NCBI GenBank assembly: GCA_016179685.1 | Contig: JACPCR010000064.1 | Coordinates: forward strand, 94,170-158,169 | DNA: 64,000 nt | From: Planctomycetota bacterium | Lineage (GTDB): Bacteria; Planctomycetota; PUPC01; JACPCR01 | Reading direction: 5' to 3' | Part shown: positions 16,302-26,589 of the stretch, piece by piece | Position numbering within the stretch: position 1 is the first letter of the stretch | How the letters are laid out: each line of letters opens with the position of its first letter | Made by a program: the position numbers and the translations under genes | Notes under the pieces: generated by a model | What the model saw: only the letters and a program-made list of their open reading frames with translations | Told to the model about the DNA's origin: nothing | Database searches by the model: none

Positions 16302-16925
16302 GTGCCCACTGAGAATCCTATGCTTCAGACCTTCGGGAGTGCCCGCAACAGAAGAGAAGGCGCAGGCGATCTCTACACGCTGCTGGTTGCCATCTCCTTC
16401 GTGTTTCTGGTGACCGCCTGTGTCTTGATGGTTCAACAGGTTCGTGAGAACCTGGGCGGGAGCGTCTCCGGATATTCTCCGCCGACCTCTTCGGAGGCGT
16501 CGGACGGTTCCAGTTCCACAGTGACCCCTGAGGCCCCGGCGACGGCTTCGCCAGCGCCTGGCAGCGAAACTCCGGGAGCGTCTCCGGGAGGTGCGCCAGG
16601 AGGCGCCCCGGGTGGGCCTTCGGGAGGTGCGCCAGCGGGTGCGCCAGGAGGCGCCCCGGGTGGGCCTTCGGGAGGTGCGCCAGCGGGTGCGCCAGGAGGC
16701 GCCCCGGGTGGGCCTCCGGGAGACGCGCCAGCGGGTGCGCCAGGAGGCGCCCCGGGTGGGCCTTCGGGAGGTGCGCCAGCGGGTACGCCAGGAGGCGCCC
16801 CAGGAGGCATGCCCTCAGGCGCGCCGGGGAACGCCCCGGGTGGTGGAATGCCCTCAGGCGCGCCGGGTGGTGCCCCAGGAGGTCCGCCATCTGGCGCCCC
16901 GGGCGGTGGCCTCCCTCCCGGCTAG
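16302..16925 (+). CDS. Membrane-anchored collagen-like Gly/Pro/Ala repeat protein
   Basis: The protein has 207 residues: a short cytoplasmic start, one transmembrane helix (about 25-46, LYTLLVAISFVFLVTACVLM), a Ser/Thr-rich stretch, then about 120 residues made of GAPGG and GAPAG units in 16-residue periods. The helix-first layout suggests export of the repeat into the periplasm. A GTG start is assumed; an in-frame ATG lies 18 bases later. It sits 38 bases behind the coiled-coil gene and is probably co-transcribed. The repeats lack strict Gly-X-Y register over their full length, so a true collagen triple helix is doubtful. Confidence 0.65.
   Translation: MPTENPMLQTFGSARNRREGAGDLYTLLVAISFVFLVTACVLMVQQVRENLGGSVSGYSPPTSSEASDGSSSTVTPEAPATASPAPGSETPGASPGGAPGGAPGGPSGGAPAGAPGGAPGGPSGGAPAGAPGGAPGGPPGDAPAGAPGGAPGGPSGGAPAGTPGGAPGGMPSGAPGNAPGGGMPSGAPGGAPGGPPSGAPGGGLPPG
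16595..16786 (+). repeat. 48-bp tandem repeat inside the collagen-like gene
   Basis: Four consecutive 48 bp units start with GCCAGGAGGCGCCCCGGGTG and differ at only a few positions, each encoding 16 residues. Exact periodicity implies recent expansion by slippage or recombination, so length may vary between strains. Confidence 0.9.
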
Positions 16926-16968
16926 TGCACGTGTACAGAGGTGCGGGTGCACCTCCATACGTGTGTAC
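16925..16968. repeat. Core-type hairpin P5 at the collagen-like gene stop
   Basis: 20 nt arms with five transition-type mismatches begin on the last base of the TAG stop. The core is AGAGGTGCGGGTGCACCTCC. The decay is concentrated in the outer arms, while the inner eight base pairs are intact. Confidence 0.75.
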
Positions 16969-18300
<1,332 letters not shown>

Positions 18301-18322
18301 AGTTTCGAACCGAGTTTAGACC

Positions 18323-19273
18323 GTGCCTGCCGGAATGATTTCCACCAGATTGAGAAGGGTGCGAGGCTCGCGGTCGGCACGCCTGACCTTGCTGGCCCTG
18401 CTGCCGATTTCCGGGACCCTGATGCTGGTCTCGGGCCGGATTCACGGCCCGGCCCAGACGGCCGCGGACGGGCTGTTCGCCCCGCTGGCCAGGACGGGCG
18501 CGGCGCTCACGGCCTTCCTTTCGGATACGGGCCGCGCGGGTCGGGACCTCTTTCAGCGCGGGGGACGGGTCCGCGAGTTGGAGGCCGAGGTGGACCGCCT
18601 GCGGGCGGAACTGGCAGCCCAGGAGGCGCGGTCCCAGCAGCAGCGCCAGGAGCTGGTCGGCCTGCAACAGTTCCTGGCCCAGAAGCGCGGGGCGTCGCCC
18701 CAGGCGGAATTCATCACCCTGGCGCGGCCCGTGCAGTCGGTCGGAATCTCCGCATGGGCCGTGGCATCGGATGCTTCCTCGTACCGCTATTCCTGCCTTG
18801 CCGACCGCGGAAACGAACACGGAGTCGAGGCGGGATCGCCCGTGACGGCCGGCGGCGCGCTGGTCGGACGCGTGCGGGCCGTCGGCTCGAAAACAAGCCG
18901 CGTGCTCCTGCTGGTGGACCCCTCCTTTCGGGCCGCCGTGCGATTGATCCCGGGAAAGAAACCGGCCCGGGCCCCGGACGGCGGACAGCAGACCGCGGAC
19001 TCGGCGCTTCACGGACTTCTCCTGGGCGTCAGGCCGGGCCTGTGCCGTGTAGAATACGTTCCTCGCGACGCCTCCGTGCAGCCCGGTGATACGGTCGTGA
19101 CCTCGGGACTGGACGGTCAGTTCCCGCCAGGCCTCTGGGTGGGACAGGTGGGCCGGATCGCTCGGCGCGACCTGTTCCTGGACATCGAAGTTCGGCCGGG
19201 CGTGACGCTGGAATCGCTCCAATCGCTTCTGATTCTTGAAAAGGGCTTGCACTCTTCTGCTTCCGTTGATTAA
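18323..19273 (+). CDS. mreC: Rod shape-determining protein MreC
   Basis: The roughly 316-residue protein has a basic N-terminus, one transmembrane helix (about 20-40), a coiled coil (about 75-115, VRELEAEVDRLRAELAAQEA) and the periplasmic double beta-barrel domain. The last part shows AGGALVGRVRAVGSKTSRVL and VQPGDTVVTSGLDGQFPPGL, hallmarks of MreC. It links MreB to periplasmic synthases. A GTG start gives this length; an ATG 12 bases on is equally possible. It forms a unit with mreB. Confidence 0.9.
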   Translation: MPAGMISTRLRRVRGSRSARLTLLALLPISGTLMLVSGRIHGPAQTAADGLFAPLARTGAALTAFLSDTGRAGRDLFQRGGRVRELEAEVDRLRAELAAQEARSQQQRQELVGLQQFLAQKRGASPQAEFITLARPVQSVGISAWAVASDASSYRYSCLADRGNEHGVEAGSPVTAGGALVGRVRAVGSKTSRVLLLVDPSFRAAVRLIPGKKPARAPDGGQQTADSALHGLLLGVRPGLCRVEYVPRDASVQPGDTVVTSGLDGQFPPGLWVGQVGRIARRDLFLDIEVRPGVTLESLQSLLILEKGLHSSASVD

Positions 19274-19297
19274 GAGACTCGAGGTGACGAGCTCGCC

Positions 19298-19912
19298 GTG
19301 CGTGGAAAACTGATCGTACTCGATGGACCGGATGGGGGAGGCAAAACGACGCAGATTCAACTTCTGCGGGAGGCGCTCGAACGCGAAGGCTGGAAGGTCT
19401 TGACCGTTCGGGAGCCCGGCGGCACACGGGTCGGCGAGCGGGTCCGAGCGATTCTCCTGGACCCCGCCCTTGGCGAGATGGGGCGGCGCACGGAACTTTT
19501 CCTCTACATGGCCTGCCGGGCCCAGCTCGTGGAGGAAAGGCTCGCCCCGGCCATGGATCGAGGGGAAGTGGTGCTTTGCGATCGCTTCCTCTCCTCTTCC
19601 GTGGTCTACCAGGGGATTGCGGGCGGCCTCGGGATGGAGGAGGTGATCCGAGTAGGCGAGTTCTGCGTGGGCGGCGTACGGCCCGATCTGACGGTCATCC
19701 TGGATGTCGACGTGGAAACGGGAACGGCGCGGCGCGGCGCAAGGAAAGCGGACCGTGTGGAGGCCCAGGCACGGGAATACCAGGAAGAAGTACGGCTGGG
19801 CTTCCTCGCTCTGGCCCGTTCACAACCCGACCGCGTTCGGGTGGTCGATGCGCGCGCGGATGCCGCGCAGGTGCAGGCGGCGATCTGGGGCCTGGTGAAG
19901 AAAATCCTGTGA
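19298..19912 (+). CDS. tmk: Thymidylate kinase
   Basis: This 204-residue P-loop kinase makes dTDP from dTMP. It shows LDGPDGGGKTTQ (Walker A), REPGGTRVGERVR (the DR/RE thymidylate kinase signature region), and CDRFLSSSVVYQGIAGGLG. A GTG start is used. The end overlaps the start of the nitrilase gene (TGATG). Usual partners such as holB are not adjacent; here it follows mreBC. Confidence 0.93.
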   Translation: MRGKLIVLDGPDGGGKTTQIQLLREALEREGWKVLTVREPGGTRVGERVRAILLDPALGEMGRRTELFLYMACRAQLVEERLAPAMDRGEVVLCDRFLSSSVVYQGIAGGLGMEEVIRVGEFCVGGVRPDLTVILDVDVETGTARRGARKADRVEAQAREYQEEVRLGFLALARSQPDRVRVVDARADAAQVQAAIWGLVKKIL

Positions 19913-20802
19913 TGGTTGAAGCCAATCCTCAGCCCGCCCGGGCACTCACTGTGGCCGCTGTTTCCAGCAAGAATCTGCCGGGCCGGCTGGCCGAGAACCT
20001 CGAGAATCACGAGCAGTGGATTCGACGGGCGGCCCGGGCCGGCGCCCGGTTCGTCGGCTTCCCGGAGGCCTCGCTCACGGGGTATGTGCGGGACGCGGCC
20101 GCAGCGATCCGGCTCAACAGCCCGCCGGTCCGGCACGTGGCGGAGCTGGCGGCCCGACATCGGATTTTTGTCGCCGTGGGCTTCAACGAGCGCCGCGGCC
20201 GCCTCATCTACAACACCTGCGCGGTGCTCGGCCCAAGGGGGCTTGCGGGCATCATGCGCAAGATCAACTGCATCCCGGCCGAGTCCAACTTCTACACTTC
20301 TGGCCGCGGGATAACCGTCATCGATGTCGCTGGCTGGAAATTCGGCGTCGCCATCTGCGCTGACGCCAGCTTCTATGAAATGTTCAGAATCCCCGCCCTC
20401 CGGGGCGCACACGCCCTCTTCGCCCCGCACGCCAATACGCTCCAGAGCCTGGGTAATTCGCCCGGCGGCTGGAAACGCTGGCGGCTGGAAACGTGGCCGC
20501 GTTTCCTGCCGGACTGCCGCCTCTTCGTTGTGGCCTGCAACAGCGCCGGGCTCTCCGAAAGGCCGGAATCGGACGAGGAAGAACTGGCCTTCTGCGGCGG
20601 GGCGCTGATCCTCGGACCCGACGGCAAGGTCCTCTCCTCGTCGCGGGCCCGGCGCAAGACCGAATGCATGGCCGTCGCCACCCTGAATCCGTGGGAATGG
20701 CATCCCGGCCCCCACCTCGATTGCATCCGGCCCGACATCCTTTACGGGCGCAAGGACGGCTGGGCGCATGGTTACGGTCATGGCCCTCGAGGGCGGAAAT
20801 GA
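19912..20802 (+). CDS. Carbon-nitrogen hydrolase (nitrilase superfamily)
   Basis: The 296-residue protein has the full Glu-Lys-Cys triad: E52 in GFPEASLTGY, K117 in IMRKINCIPAE, and C149 in VAICADASFYE. It hydrolyses a C-N bond in an amide or nitrile or acts as an N-carbamoyl hydrolase; the substrate is not evident. Its start overlaps the tmk stop, so translation is probably coupled. The frame is well conserved to its end, after which a repeat-rich region begins. Confidence 0.85.
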   Translation: MVEANPQPARALTVAAVSSKNLPGRLAENLENHEQWIRRAARAGARFVGFPEASLTGYVRDAAAAIRLNSPPVRHVAELAARHRIFVAVGFNERRGRLIYNTCAVLGPRGLAGIMRKINCIPAESNFYTSGRGITVIDVAGWKFGVAICADASFYEMFRIPALRGAHALFAPHANTLQSLGNSPGGWKRWRLETWPRFLPDCRLFVVACNSAGLSERPESDEEELAFCGGALILGPDGKVLSSSRARRKTECMAVATLNPWEWHPGPHLDCIRPDILYGRKDGWAHGYGHGPRGRK

Positions 20803-20890
20803 GGCGGCTGTGGGACGAGCGAATAGAACCCAAACAGCAGGCGGCCAGCGCTTCGTTACATCGTTTTACCTTGCACTGCCGAGTGTGGCG

Positions 20891-20993
20891 ACGCGGTCAC
20901 ACCTCGCGACGTGTAGCGCAGCGTCGTCAGGGCTGCCTGGAGCCGGACCACCACGCGCCCACGCGGTCACACCTCGCGGCGTGTGGCGCAGCG
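20891..20993. repeat. Direct repeat pair, 70 bp apart
   Basis: Two 33-base copies (20891-20923 and 20961-20993), each beginning ACGCGGTCACACCTCGCG, differ at two positions. They lie 88 bases after the nitrilase gene in sequence with no gene. They could be a small array of protein-binding sites or remnants of a duplicated element. Confidence 0.7.
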
Positions 20994-21178
20994 CTGAAAT
21001 CCGATCCCTGAATTTTTTTGCATTCCCGCTTCCGATGGCCGCCGGGTTTCGCTTCCGTCGCACGACGACATGGACGCACACCGGGACTCTGGCGGCGGCG
21101 ATCCAACTTGTCGTGCCGTTCTCCTTCTGCATGGACCCGGCGCGCCGCTCCTCCATGGGCGTCGCTTCTCCAAGACTC

Positions 21179-21352
21179 AAGGCGGGCGAAGCCCGCAACC
21201 CAACAAGGGTGCAAAAGGTGTCAGGGTTCAGGGTTCAGGAATCAACTGACACCCGACCCGTCTCCCACTGGGACAAGTCTGGCGGGACACCTTTCAACTT
21301 CTCCGCCGGGTGCCCGCGGGGTGCCCACGTAGTGGGCGCGGGGCGCGGAGAA
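21179..21352. repeat. Structured dispersed repeat R2 (copy 2 of 3)
   Basis: This 174 bp copy of the repeat at 5.2 kb has the same nested hairpins and the same GGGTTCAGGGTTCAGG tract. It differs by scattered substitutions and a 5 bp shorter end, and lies in a non-coding stretch. Confidence 0.85.
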
Positions 21353-21903
21353 GTGAAACCCTTAGACTCAAACCGCTGGTGCATGTCCTCAGGGGAAGGC
21401 TCCTGCGGAGGAAACGGTGCACTGCGCCGATTACGCAGGCGCAGCGCGGTGAAGTTGCAGCCACGGACTCTGGCGCGCCGTGGTTTGGCTGAATGGAGCC
21501 AACTTACCGAATGGCTGAAGGCCGTGGAAATCTTCCGGCAGAAGTTGGAAGCGGCCTGACAGAATTGGCAAAAAGAGCTTCCGCTTCGGAAGACGAACTG
21601 AGCGCGCCATAGGAAAGCTGCGCGAGAGGGAAGACAACCCGACCGCTTTCGAATGCGGCTCGAAGGCGGGAAGCTTCAAGGCTACAACGGCCACAAAGCC
21701 CGGTCCGTGATGGTCGCATCATCACGGTGTTCGGGCTCTTTCATTGGCAAACGAAGGGAGGTCGCCGCCATGAGCGAACGAAAAAAAGCTATTGTAGTGA
21801 CCTACAAGTGTGGGGCACGCTGTCGGCATTTCCGGGAAGAGCTACGAGGAGGCCGTCGCCGTCGTCGAAGCTGCAAGGGGAAACCTAATGAAATTCCAGC
21901 CGC
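21353..21903 (+). other. Degenerate region, possible transposase scraps
   Basis: No intact gene is visible. Around 21.65 kb one frame reads FRMRLEGGKLQGYNGHKA, resembling the GYNAQ segment of DDE transposases, and an adjacent frame supplies DNPTA just before it, as if frameshifted. A short frame from 21770 (MSERKKAIVVTYK) continues one frame over as VGISGKSYEEAVAVVEAARG. Both look like broken genes; identification is weak. Confidence 0.25.
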
Positions 21904-22527
21904 TTAGTGTTGCCAACAGAAGTTCCGGCCCGGTTGTGCACTGCGTTTACACTGGGCGCCCTTTTGGGTCGTAGCTTGGCATCGCCCAGACCCGAAACCC
22001 TGATTTTTCTCAGAGCCGTCTGTCGTCAAAGTCGGGGCTTGATAGCGCCTTTCTTGAGAACCTGATACGGGTGAATAACAGACTGAGCACGGACCATAGT
22101 GAGACTCCGCCTCTTGCAAAGAAATGGGGAGTTTACTTTTAGAGAGATATCGACAGCCTGCTTTATGGTATTTTGTTCCCGTCTTCGTGATAAAAACTTC
22201 TGATTGGCTTGTGTCCTTTTTCTGGGTTATCTCGTCAGGCTTTTTTGTGGGGGCGGACAGGGGTTTGACAGTCGTCTGGTCCTGGGCAATCCAGCCGGAC
22301 TTTTGTCCCTGCTCATTCTTCCACGTAACGCCAAGCCAGGGACCCTGCTTATCGGTGATCAATAGTTCCTGACCCTTTGGGACGACTCCAACGATCTGAT
22401 CGCCTACCAGAACATTGGCTCGTTCCACGCTGACTATAGCAGTTTGGCCGACCGACGAATCTTGTGCTGACTGGGAGTTCGCAAGATTACAAAGAAGGGT
22501 GATTAAGAGCAGGGGCGAGGTCTTCAT
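21904..22527 (-). CDS. Secreted SH3-like, cysteine-rich hypothetical protein
   Basis: The 207-residue protein has a signal peptide (1-21, LLLITLLCNLANSQSA) and an SH3-like domain (about 28-90). A first Cys/His segment follows, TKYHKAGCRYL...PCSVC (H121, C125, C147, C150), like that found at the ends of some nuclease or Ada-type proteins. A C-terminal segment, CQATTQKGAQCKR...FCWQH (C183, C193, C204, H207), could bind one zinc. This C-terminal motif is common as a tail in Bacteroidota proteins. Base composition is clearly lower in GC than the surroundings, so acquisition by transfer is likely. No function can be given. Confidence 0.6.
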   Translation of the reverse strand: MKTSPLLLITLLCNLANSQSAQDSSVGQTAIVSVERANVLVGDQIVGVVPKGQELLITDKQGPWLGVTWKNEQGQKSGWIAQDQTTVKPLSAPTKKPDEITQKKDTSQSEVFITKTGTKYHKAGCRYLSKSKLPISLQEAESHYGPCSVCYSPVSGSQERRYQAPTLTTDGSEKNQGFGSGRCQATTQKGAQCKRSAQPGRNFCWQH

Positions 22528-22737
22528 CGCGGAACCTTTCCGGGTGGAGTAGAGACTTACTGGTGAAAGTTTGCGTTATGAGCGTGTACTTTCGTTTCCC
22601 ATCCGCGGTTTTCCCGAATCCGTGGGGAAACTCTTCTTCGGTTGCGGATGAAATCCGCGGTTAGGAGAGAAAGTCAACGTTCAATAACATAAAATGGGCC
22701 GAGGCCCGCAACCCAAGTGTCAGAGGTTGGTGGTCGG

Positions 22738-22814
22738 TGGCGCGCCCGGCAGGACTCGAACCTGCAACCTTTGGGTTCGAAGCCCACGACTCTGTCCAAT
22801 TGAGCTACGGGCGC
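22738..22814 (-). tRNA. tRNA-Arg (anticodon UCG)
   Basis: This 77-base tRNA has an encoded CCA end, a perfect 7 bp acceptor stem (GCGCCCG/CGGGCGC), D-arm GCTC...GAGT, and T-arm GCAGG/CCTGC with loop TTCGAGT. The anticodon loop CTTCGAA gives UCG, which reads CGA arginine codons. One mismatch stands at the top of the anticodon stem. It borders a low-GC patch, but no duplicated 3' end (attachment site) was seen. Confidence 0.93.
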
Positions 22815-22834
22815 GAGGGAACGAACCGGAGCGG

Positions 22835-22863
22835 ATTATAAGCCCGACCCGAGAAGGGCGCAA
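22835..22863 (-). promoter_or_regulatory. Promoter of tRNA-Arg
   Basis: On the minus strand, TTGCGC and a perfect TATAAT are 17 bases apart, ending 20 bases before the tRNA. Spacing and position fit a sigma-70 promoter. Confidence 0.65.
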
Positions 22864-23097
22864 TGCGATGGGGCGCGGCTGCTGCCGGCAATTTATTTCA
22901 AAACTGGTGGCAAACGGGAAGCCGGCTAGAGCCCGGCCAGAGCCCGGCTAGAAAAAAAGCGAACCCACGGTATGACCTGTGTCGAAGCGACAGCACAGGG
23001 ACAGGTCCGGAAGGACAAGCTCGGGATTCAGCCTTACGGTCTTCAGCCCCTCGCCGCGGGGCGCCAAGGGACAAGGGAAGCTCCCTTTCAAAGAAGG

Positions 23098-25179
23098 TCA
23101 GCGCTTCGCCCCCGACACGGCCGTCACGTGCACAATCTGGGCCCCGCCGGGCGCCAGCTCGATGGGCCAGGATTGCAGGTCCTCTGCGGAAGTAATCGCA
23201 GCGGGTTGGGTGAGGAATTCGGACCGGAGGACATCCCACACCTCCACGCGATAGTCCCCCTTCGGGAGGCACAGGCCCAGCCGGACGGACTCGAACTCCT
23301 CCTCCCAGTTGATCACGATGGCCGTCTGGTCCAGCGGTGATTGGACACGCAGGGCGACCTCGATCTCCGCCTCTTCCGGCTTCTCCAGAACGACCGGGAT
23401 ATGCGGATGGAGCATTTCAAGAAGTGTCGTCTTGAGCTGGATGGCCACCTCGGCGGACCGCGCCAGTTGCTGATCGTCAAGAGACGGGAGAAAGGCGATG
23501 CGGCCATTCGTGCGGATGGGCCCTCGGGCTGCCGGAAGGTCCTGGCCCCACGGCTTGAACAGGGGTTCGGGGTAAGGCTCGCCTTGCGGGTCCACTTCGG
23601 CCAGGGGCCCGAGGAAGACGAACTTGACGCCGCGATTCCGAGCGGCCTCCAGGAGCGCCATGGCCTCGCGGCTCAGGGAATGGGCGAAGGGGAGAAGGAC
23701 GAGGCGCGCCCCGGCCAGTTCCTCCTCCCGCAGGTTGTCCAAGTAATGCATGCGGAACGGGAAGGCGTTGCGGAACAGGAAGGTGATGGCGGCTTTGTGG
23801 GCTCGGAAACCGAGGGTGCGGGGAGCGGCTCGGCCGAGGAAGGCGGTCAGGGCATTGCAAGGCTGGACCCATCCACCCATCTCGCGGAGGGCCATCGAGC
23901 CGTCGGACACGGGGTCGAGAGACTTATCCTCGTGCGACAGGCCGTAGAAATCCTCGCCGGCGCGGGAGTAGAGGAGAACAATGTCCGGGGGCGTACGCGA
24001 GCCAGCGAGCCACGGCTCGGCCTTCTCGATGGCCAGAAAGGCGCGCCGGACCGCGCGGCGCACCCGGGGTTCGAGACTGGCAGCGTTGCCGAACATGCAG
24101 ACGCCGTCTGCGCCGTGCCCGACGGCGCTCAGGCTGATGCGAGTGACGTCCATGGGCCGAAGGGTGGAGTTGTAAGGAATTTTTCCGATCGTGTCCTGTG
24201 GCGCGCGGGCCAGCTTCCGCCCCATGTTGAACGATTCACCCCATTTCTTGGCCGCGGTGAAAGGGATCACACGGGCCGAGGGGCAAGCCGCGGCCAGGTG
24301 TTTCGCCGTCTCCGCCGCCAGATAGTGCGTCTCCTCTCCCCGGTAGTCCTCGCCAAGGTGAAAGACCGTGGAGAAGAGGAAATCCGGGCAGACCGCTTCG
24401 CCAAGGACGTCCAGGGCCACGCCGCTCGGGTAGCGCTCCAGCCCCATGACAGGGGCCAGGTTGAGCATGAGGGAGGACTGGAACTGCGGGTCGGACTTTT
24501 TTGCGGTCTCCTGGATTCGAGCCATGGCCTCGGCGAACACGCGGTAACGGAGGAGAAGGAACTGGCGGTGGGCGGGGGTGTTCGCCTGGAGCAGCCGGGA
24601 GGGTCCGAGGGAGGGGAATTCGAGACCCGTGCGCCGGCGGAACTCGTCGCGGAGCGGCGGCGCATCCGGGTAGTAGGGCAGCGAATCGTCAATGCCGTTC
24701 AGGCCATAGTAGGTGTAGCCGATGTGGGCGTTGTTCCAGGTGATCTCATCCGAGGCGAGATTGATGACGGCCGGGACCTTTCGGGCAGCGACCCCGGCGA
24801 AGCGCTCGTTCCAGATATCGGCGTAGCGGCCCAACAGATCGTAAGGCACAGCGAGCTGCTTTCCGATCTTCCCTTCGGCGTAGAATCGCGGTTCGGACGT
24901 GTAGGGGAAGGCGGCGTTGACGAAGACCGTGACGCCTTTTTCCCGGAGTTTCTCGATCTGCTGGACTACGGCCTCGAACTGGGGATCGCCCACCGCGGGA
25001 AGGCCCCAGTGAAAGACGGCATTGAGGTGGAGGTCCTCGACGTGCTCGGGCCCTGCGCTGAGCCCGCGGTACAGCCGCTCGGGCTCGGCCGGCGCAGCGG
25101 ATAGGAGCAAGATCAGCGTCGCGGTCAGATGAAGGACATTCCTCCGGCCTGTCTTCTTATCCGTGGGTTTTCCTCCCAA
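23098..25179 (-). CDS. Secreted glycosidase-like protein
   Basis: The 693-residue protein has a signal peptide (HLTATLILLLSAAPA). The N-terminal part looks like a barrel (VFVNAAFPYTSEPR, INLASDEITWNNAHIGYTYY). The middle resembles the amidotransferase-like fold found in GH42-type enzymes (ARLVLLPFAHSLSREAMALL, RGVKFVFLGPL), and a beta-rich C-terminal region follows. A catalytic Glu pair cannot be fixed. It is one of several large secreted proteins of similar architecture here, and shares the GH42-like middle module with the 1647-residue protein. Its substrate is probably a polysaccharide, by inference. Confidence 0.55.
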   Translation of the reverse strand: MGGKPTDKKTGRRNVLHLTATLILLLSAAPAEPERLYRGLSAGPEHVEDLHLNAVFHWGLPAVGDPQFEAVVQQIEKLREKGVTVFVNAAFPYTSEPRFYAEGKIGKQLAVPYDLLGRYADIWNERFAGVAARKVPAVINLASDEITWNNAHIGYTYYGLNGIDDSLPYYPDAPPLRDEFRRRTGLEFPSLGPSRLLQANTPAHRQFLLLRYRVFAEAMARIQETAKKSDPQFQSSLMLNLAPVMGLERYPSGVALDVLGEAVCPDFLFSTVFHLGEDYRGEETHYLAAETAKHLAAACPSARVIPFTAAKKWGESFNMGRKLARAPQDTIGKIPYNSTLRPMDVTRISLSAVGHGADGVCMFGNAASLEPRVRRAVRRAFLAIEKAEPWLAGSRTPPDIVLLYSRAGEDFYGLSHEDKSLDPVSDGSMALREMGGWVQPCNALTAFLGRAAPRTLGFRAHKAAITFLFRNAFPFRMHYLDNLREEELAGARLVLLPFAHSLSREAMALLEAARNRGVKFVFLGPLAEVDPQGEPYPEPLFKPWGQDLPAARGPIRTNGRIAFLPSLDDQQLARSAEVAIQLKTTLLEMLHPHIPVVLEKPEEAEIEVALRVQSPLDQTAIVINWEEEFESVRLGLCLPKGDYRVEVWDVLRSEFLTQPAAITSAEDLQSWPIELAPGGAQIVHVTAVSGAKR

Positions 25180-25221
25180 CGGGACCCGTCCTGTAGAACG
25201 TGTGAGGCATCTTGGATGTCC

Positions 25222-26574
25222 CTACCTCAGCCCATGGAGGTCCTCGGACAACCCGGCCCGGGCGACGCGGCACGTGAAGCGGAGCTGTTCGTCGGAGGTT
25301 TCCGTGCTGATGGCATCGATGAGCTGGAGGGCTTGGGCCGTGCCCCAGCGGCCCAGCTCGCGCACGGCTTCGATGCGGACCCAGAGCACGGGGTCCCGCG
25401 CCGCCGCTTCAAGCATCGGCCAGCGCTGGGCATCGGGGAAGAAGGCGCTGTACATCAGGGCCATCCGGCGGTCGCGCCAATTGGAACTGGCGAGGTGCTT
25501 TCGAAGCGAAGCGAGGGCCTCCTGTTTCAGCTCGGGCCGGTCCCACTTGAAGAAGTAATAGAGGGCGAGCTGGCGTAGTCCGATGAAGCGGGATTCGAGC
25601 ATCAGCGCGAACGTCGGGCATCGTTCAGGCGTCATGAGCCGCGGCAGCAGATCGAAAACGAGCTGCACGCCTTCCTCCGAGGCCGTGGTTTCGAGCGTGT
25701 TCACGAGCACCGGAATCATCGCATCGGGCAGCTCCCCGAAATAGGTCCGAAGTTCCTTCTCCAGTTGCCAGAGGAAGCGGATACGGCTCGAGTTGCGCGC
25801 CTTGGCCGCAGGGGTGTCCAGGTACTTCGCCAAGTCTTCGAGCTGAAGAGCCTCGGACACGATCCGCTGGTAGTCGGCGAGAAGATGCGGCAGCTCGGCG
25901 CTGTCCCCGAGCTTCACCAGGCTCATCCGAATGAAGACCAGGTCGTCACCGGTGGTCTTGGGGTCCGCCAGGAGCTGCCGGAGCAGCGCGGGTGCGTCCG
26001 GATGGCCGCAGTCCCCCACGGCCTTGATGGCCGCGGTGCGCACCAGGCTTTCCGAATCGAGCTGCTGGCGCACGAGGCGGAAGGATTCGGGGCCGAGTGC
26101 CCGGGCGATCAACCGGACGGCATAGACCTTCGGCTGGGCCTCCTCGCCCTCAATGGCCTTTTTCAATTCGGGAAGAATCTCCCGGCTGCGCAGGGACAGG
26201 AGCTTTTGAAAGACCTTTTCCTGCATCTCCTCCGTGTCTTCCGGCTTGGGCCGGAGAAGCACGGTAACCAGGGCTGCTGCCGCGTCGCTGTCCGAGGAGC
26301 GGCAGAGCTCGCGCAGGGCCGCGGCGCGTTCCTCGCCCTCAAGCTCCTCGATGTTCATCAGGGCGCCTTCGAGATCCTCTTCCTCCTCCTGGGCGACCGC
26401 GGGCGGGGCAAAGGCTGCCGGGAGCAGCAAGGCAAGTAGCAGCCTGATGAGGATGGACCCGCGGCGGCGGGCACGATGTGGAGCAGAGGCGTTCCGTGGC
26501 CACTCACCTGGCAGCGGGGAAAACCCTTGCTGCTGGCTGTGGGCCGCAGGCAGTAGACTGTAGGCTTCGATCAC
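25222..26574 (-). CDS. Secreted HEAT-repeat protein
   Basis: This 450-residue frame has a hydrophobic export segment at about 41-60 (ILIRLLLALLLPAAFAPPAVA), followed by an acidic linker (EEEEDLEG) and alpha-helical HEAT-type repeats to the end, for example ESLVRTAAIKAVGDCGHPDA and PVLWVRIEAVRELGRWG. The first 40 residues before the signal are unusual, and the true start may be later, though no good alternative start codon was found. HEAT arrays act as protein-binding scaffolds. A MITE lies 15 bases upstream of the start, so the promoter may have been altered. It is probably functionally linked to the downstream secreted gene. Confidence 0.65.
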   Translation of the reverse strand: MIEAYSLLPAAHSQQQGFSPLPGEWPRNASAPHRARRRGSILIRLLLALLLPAAFAPPAVAQEEEEDLEGALMNIEELEGEERAAALRELCRSSDSDAAAALVTVLLRPKPEDTEEMQEKVFQKLLSLRSREILPELKKAIEGEEAQPKVYAVRLIARALGPESFRLVRQQLDSESLVRTAAIKAVGDCGHPDAPALLRQLLADPKTTGDDLVFIRMSLVKLGDSAELPHLLADYQRIVSEALQLEDLAKYLDTPAAKARNSSRIRFLWQLEKELRTYFGELPDAMIPVLVNTLETTASEEGVQLVFDLLPRLMTPERCPTFALMLESRFIGLRQLALYYFFKWDRPELKQEALASLRKHLASSNWRDRRMALMYSAFFPDAQRWPMLEAAARDPVLWVRIEAVRELGRWGTAQALQLIDAISTETSDEQLRFTCRVARAGLSEDLHGLR

Positions 26575-26589
26575 GGGCGACTCCTCTTA

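Noticed and set aside
20768..21559. Frame running through the direct repeats and repeat R2
   Set aside because: It crosses repeat boundaries and encodes no known motif; parallel frames through the other R copies differ, so coding is unlikely.
21770..21903. Short frame starting MSERKKAIVVTYK as a dodecin-like or small regulatory protein
   Set aside because: Sense-like sequence needs a frameshift to continue, and similarity to any family is too weak; described only as a degenerate region.
22738..22814. tRNA-Arg as an integration attachment site
   Set aside because: No second copy of the tRNA 3' end and no integrase gene were found in the window.
23060..23100. Small GGGAAGCTCCC palindrome after the secreted 693-residue gene as a terminator
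   Set aside because: Stem is only about five base pairs without a T-tract on the minus strand; too weak to call.
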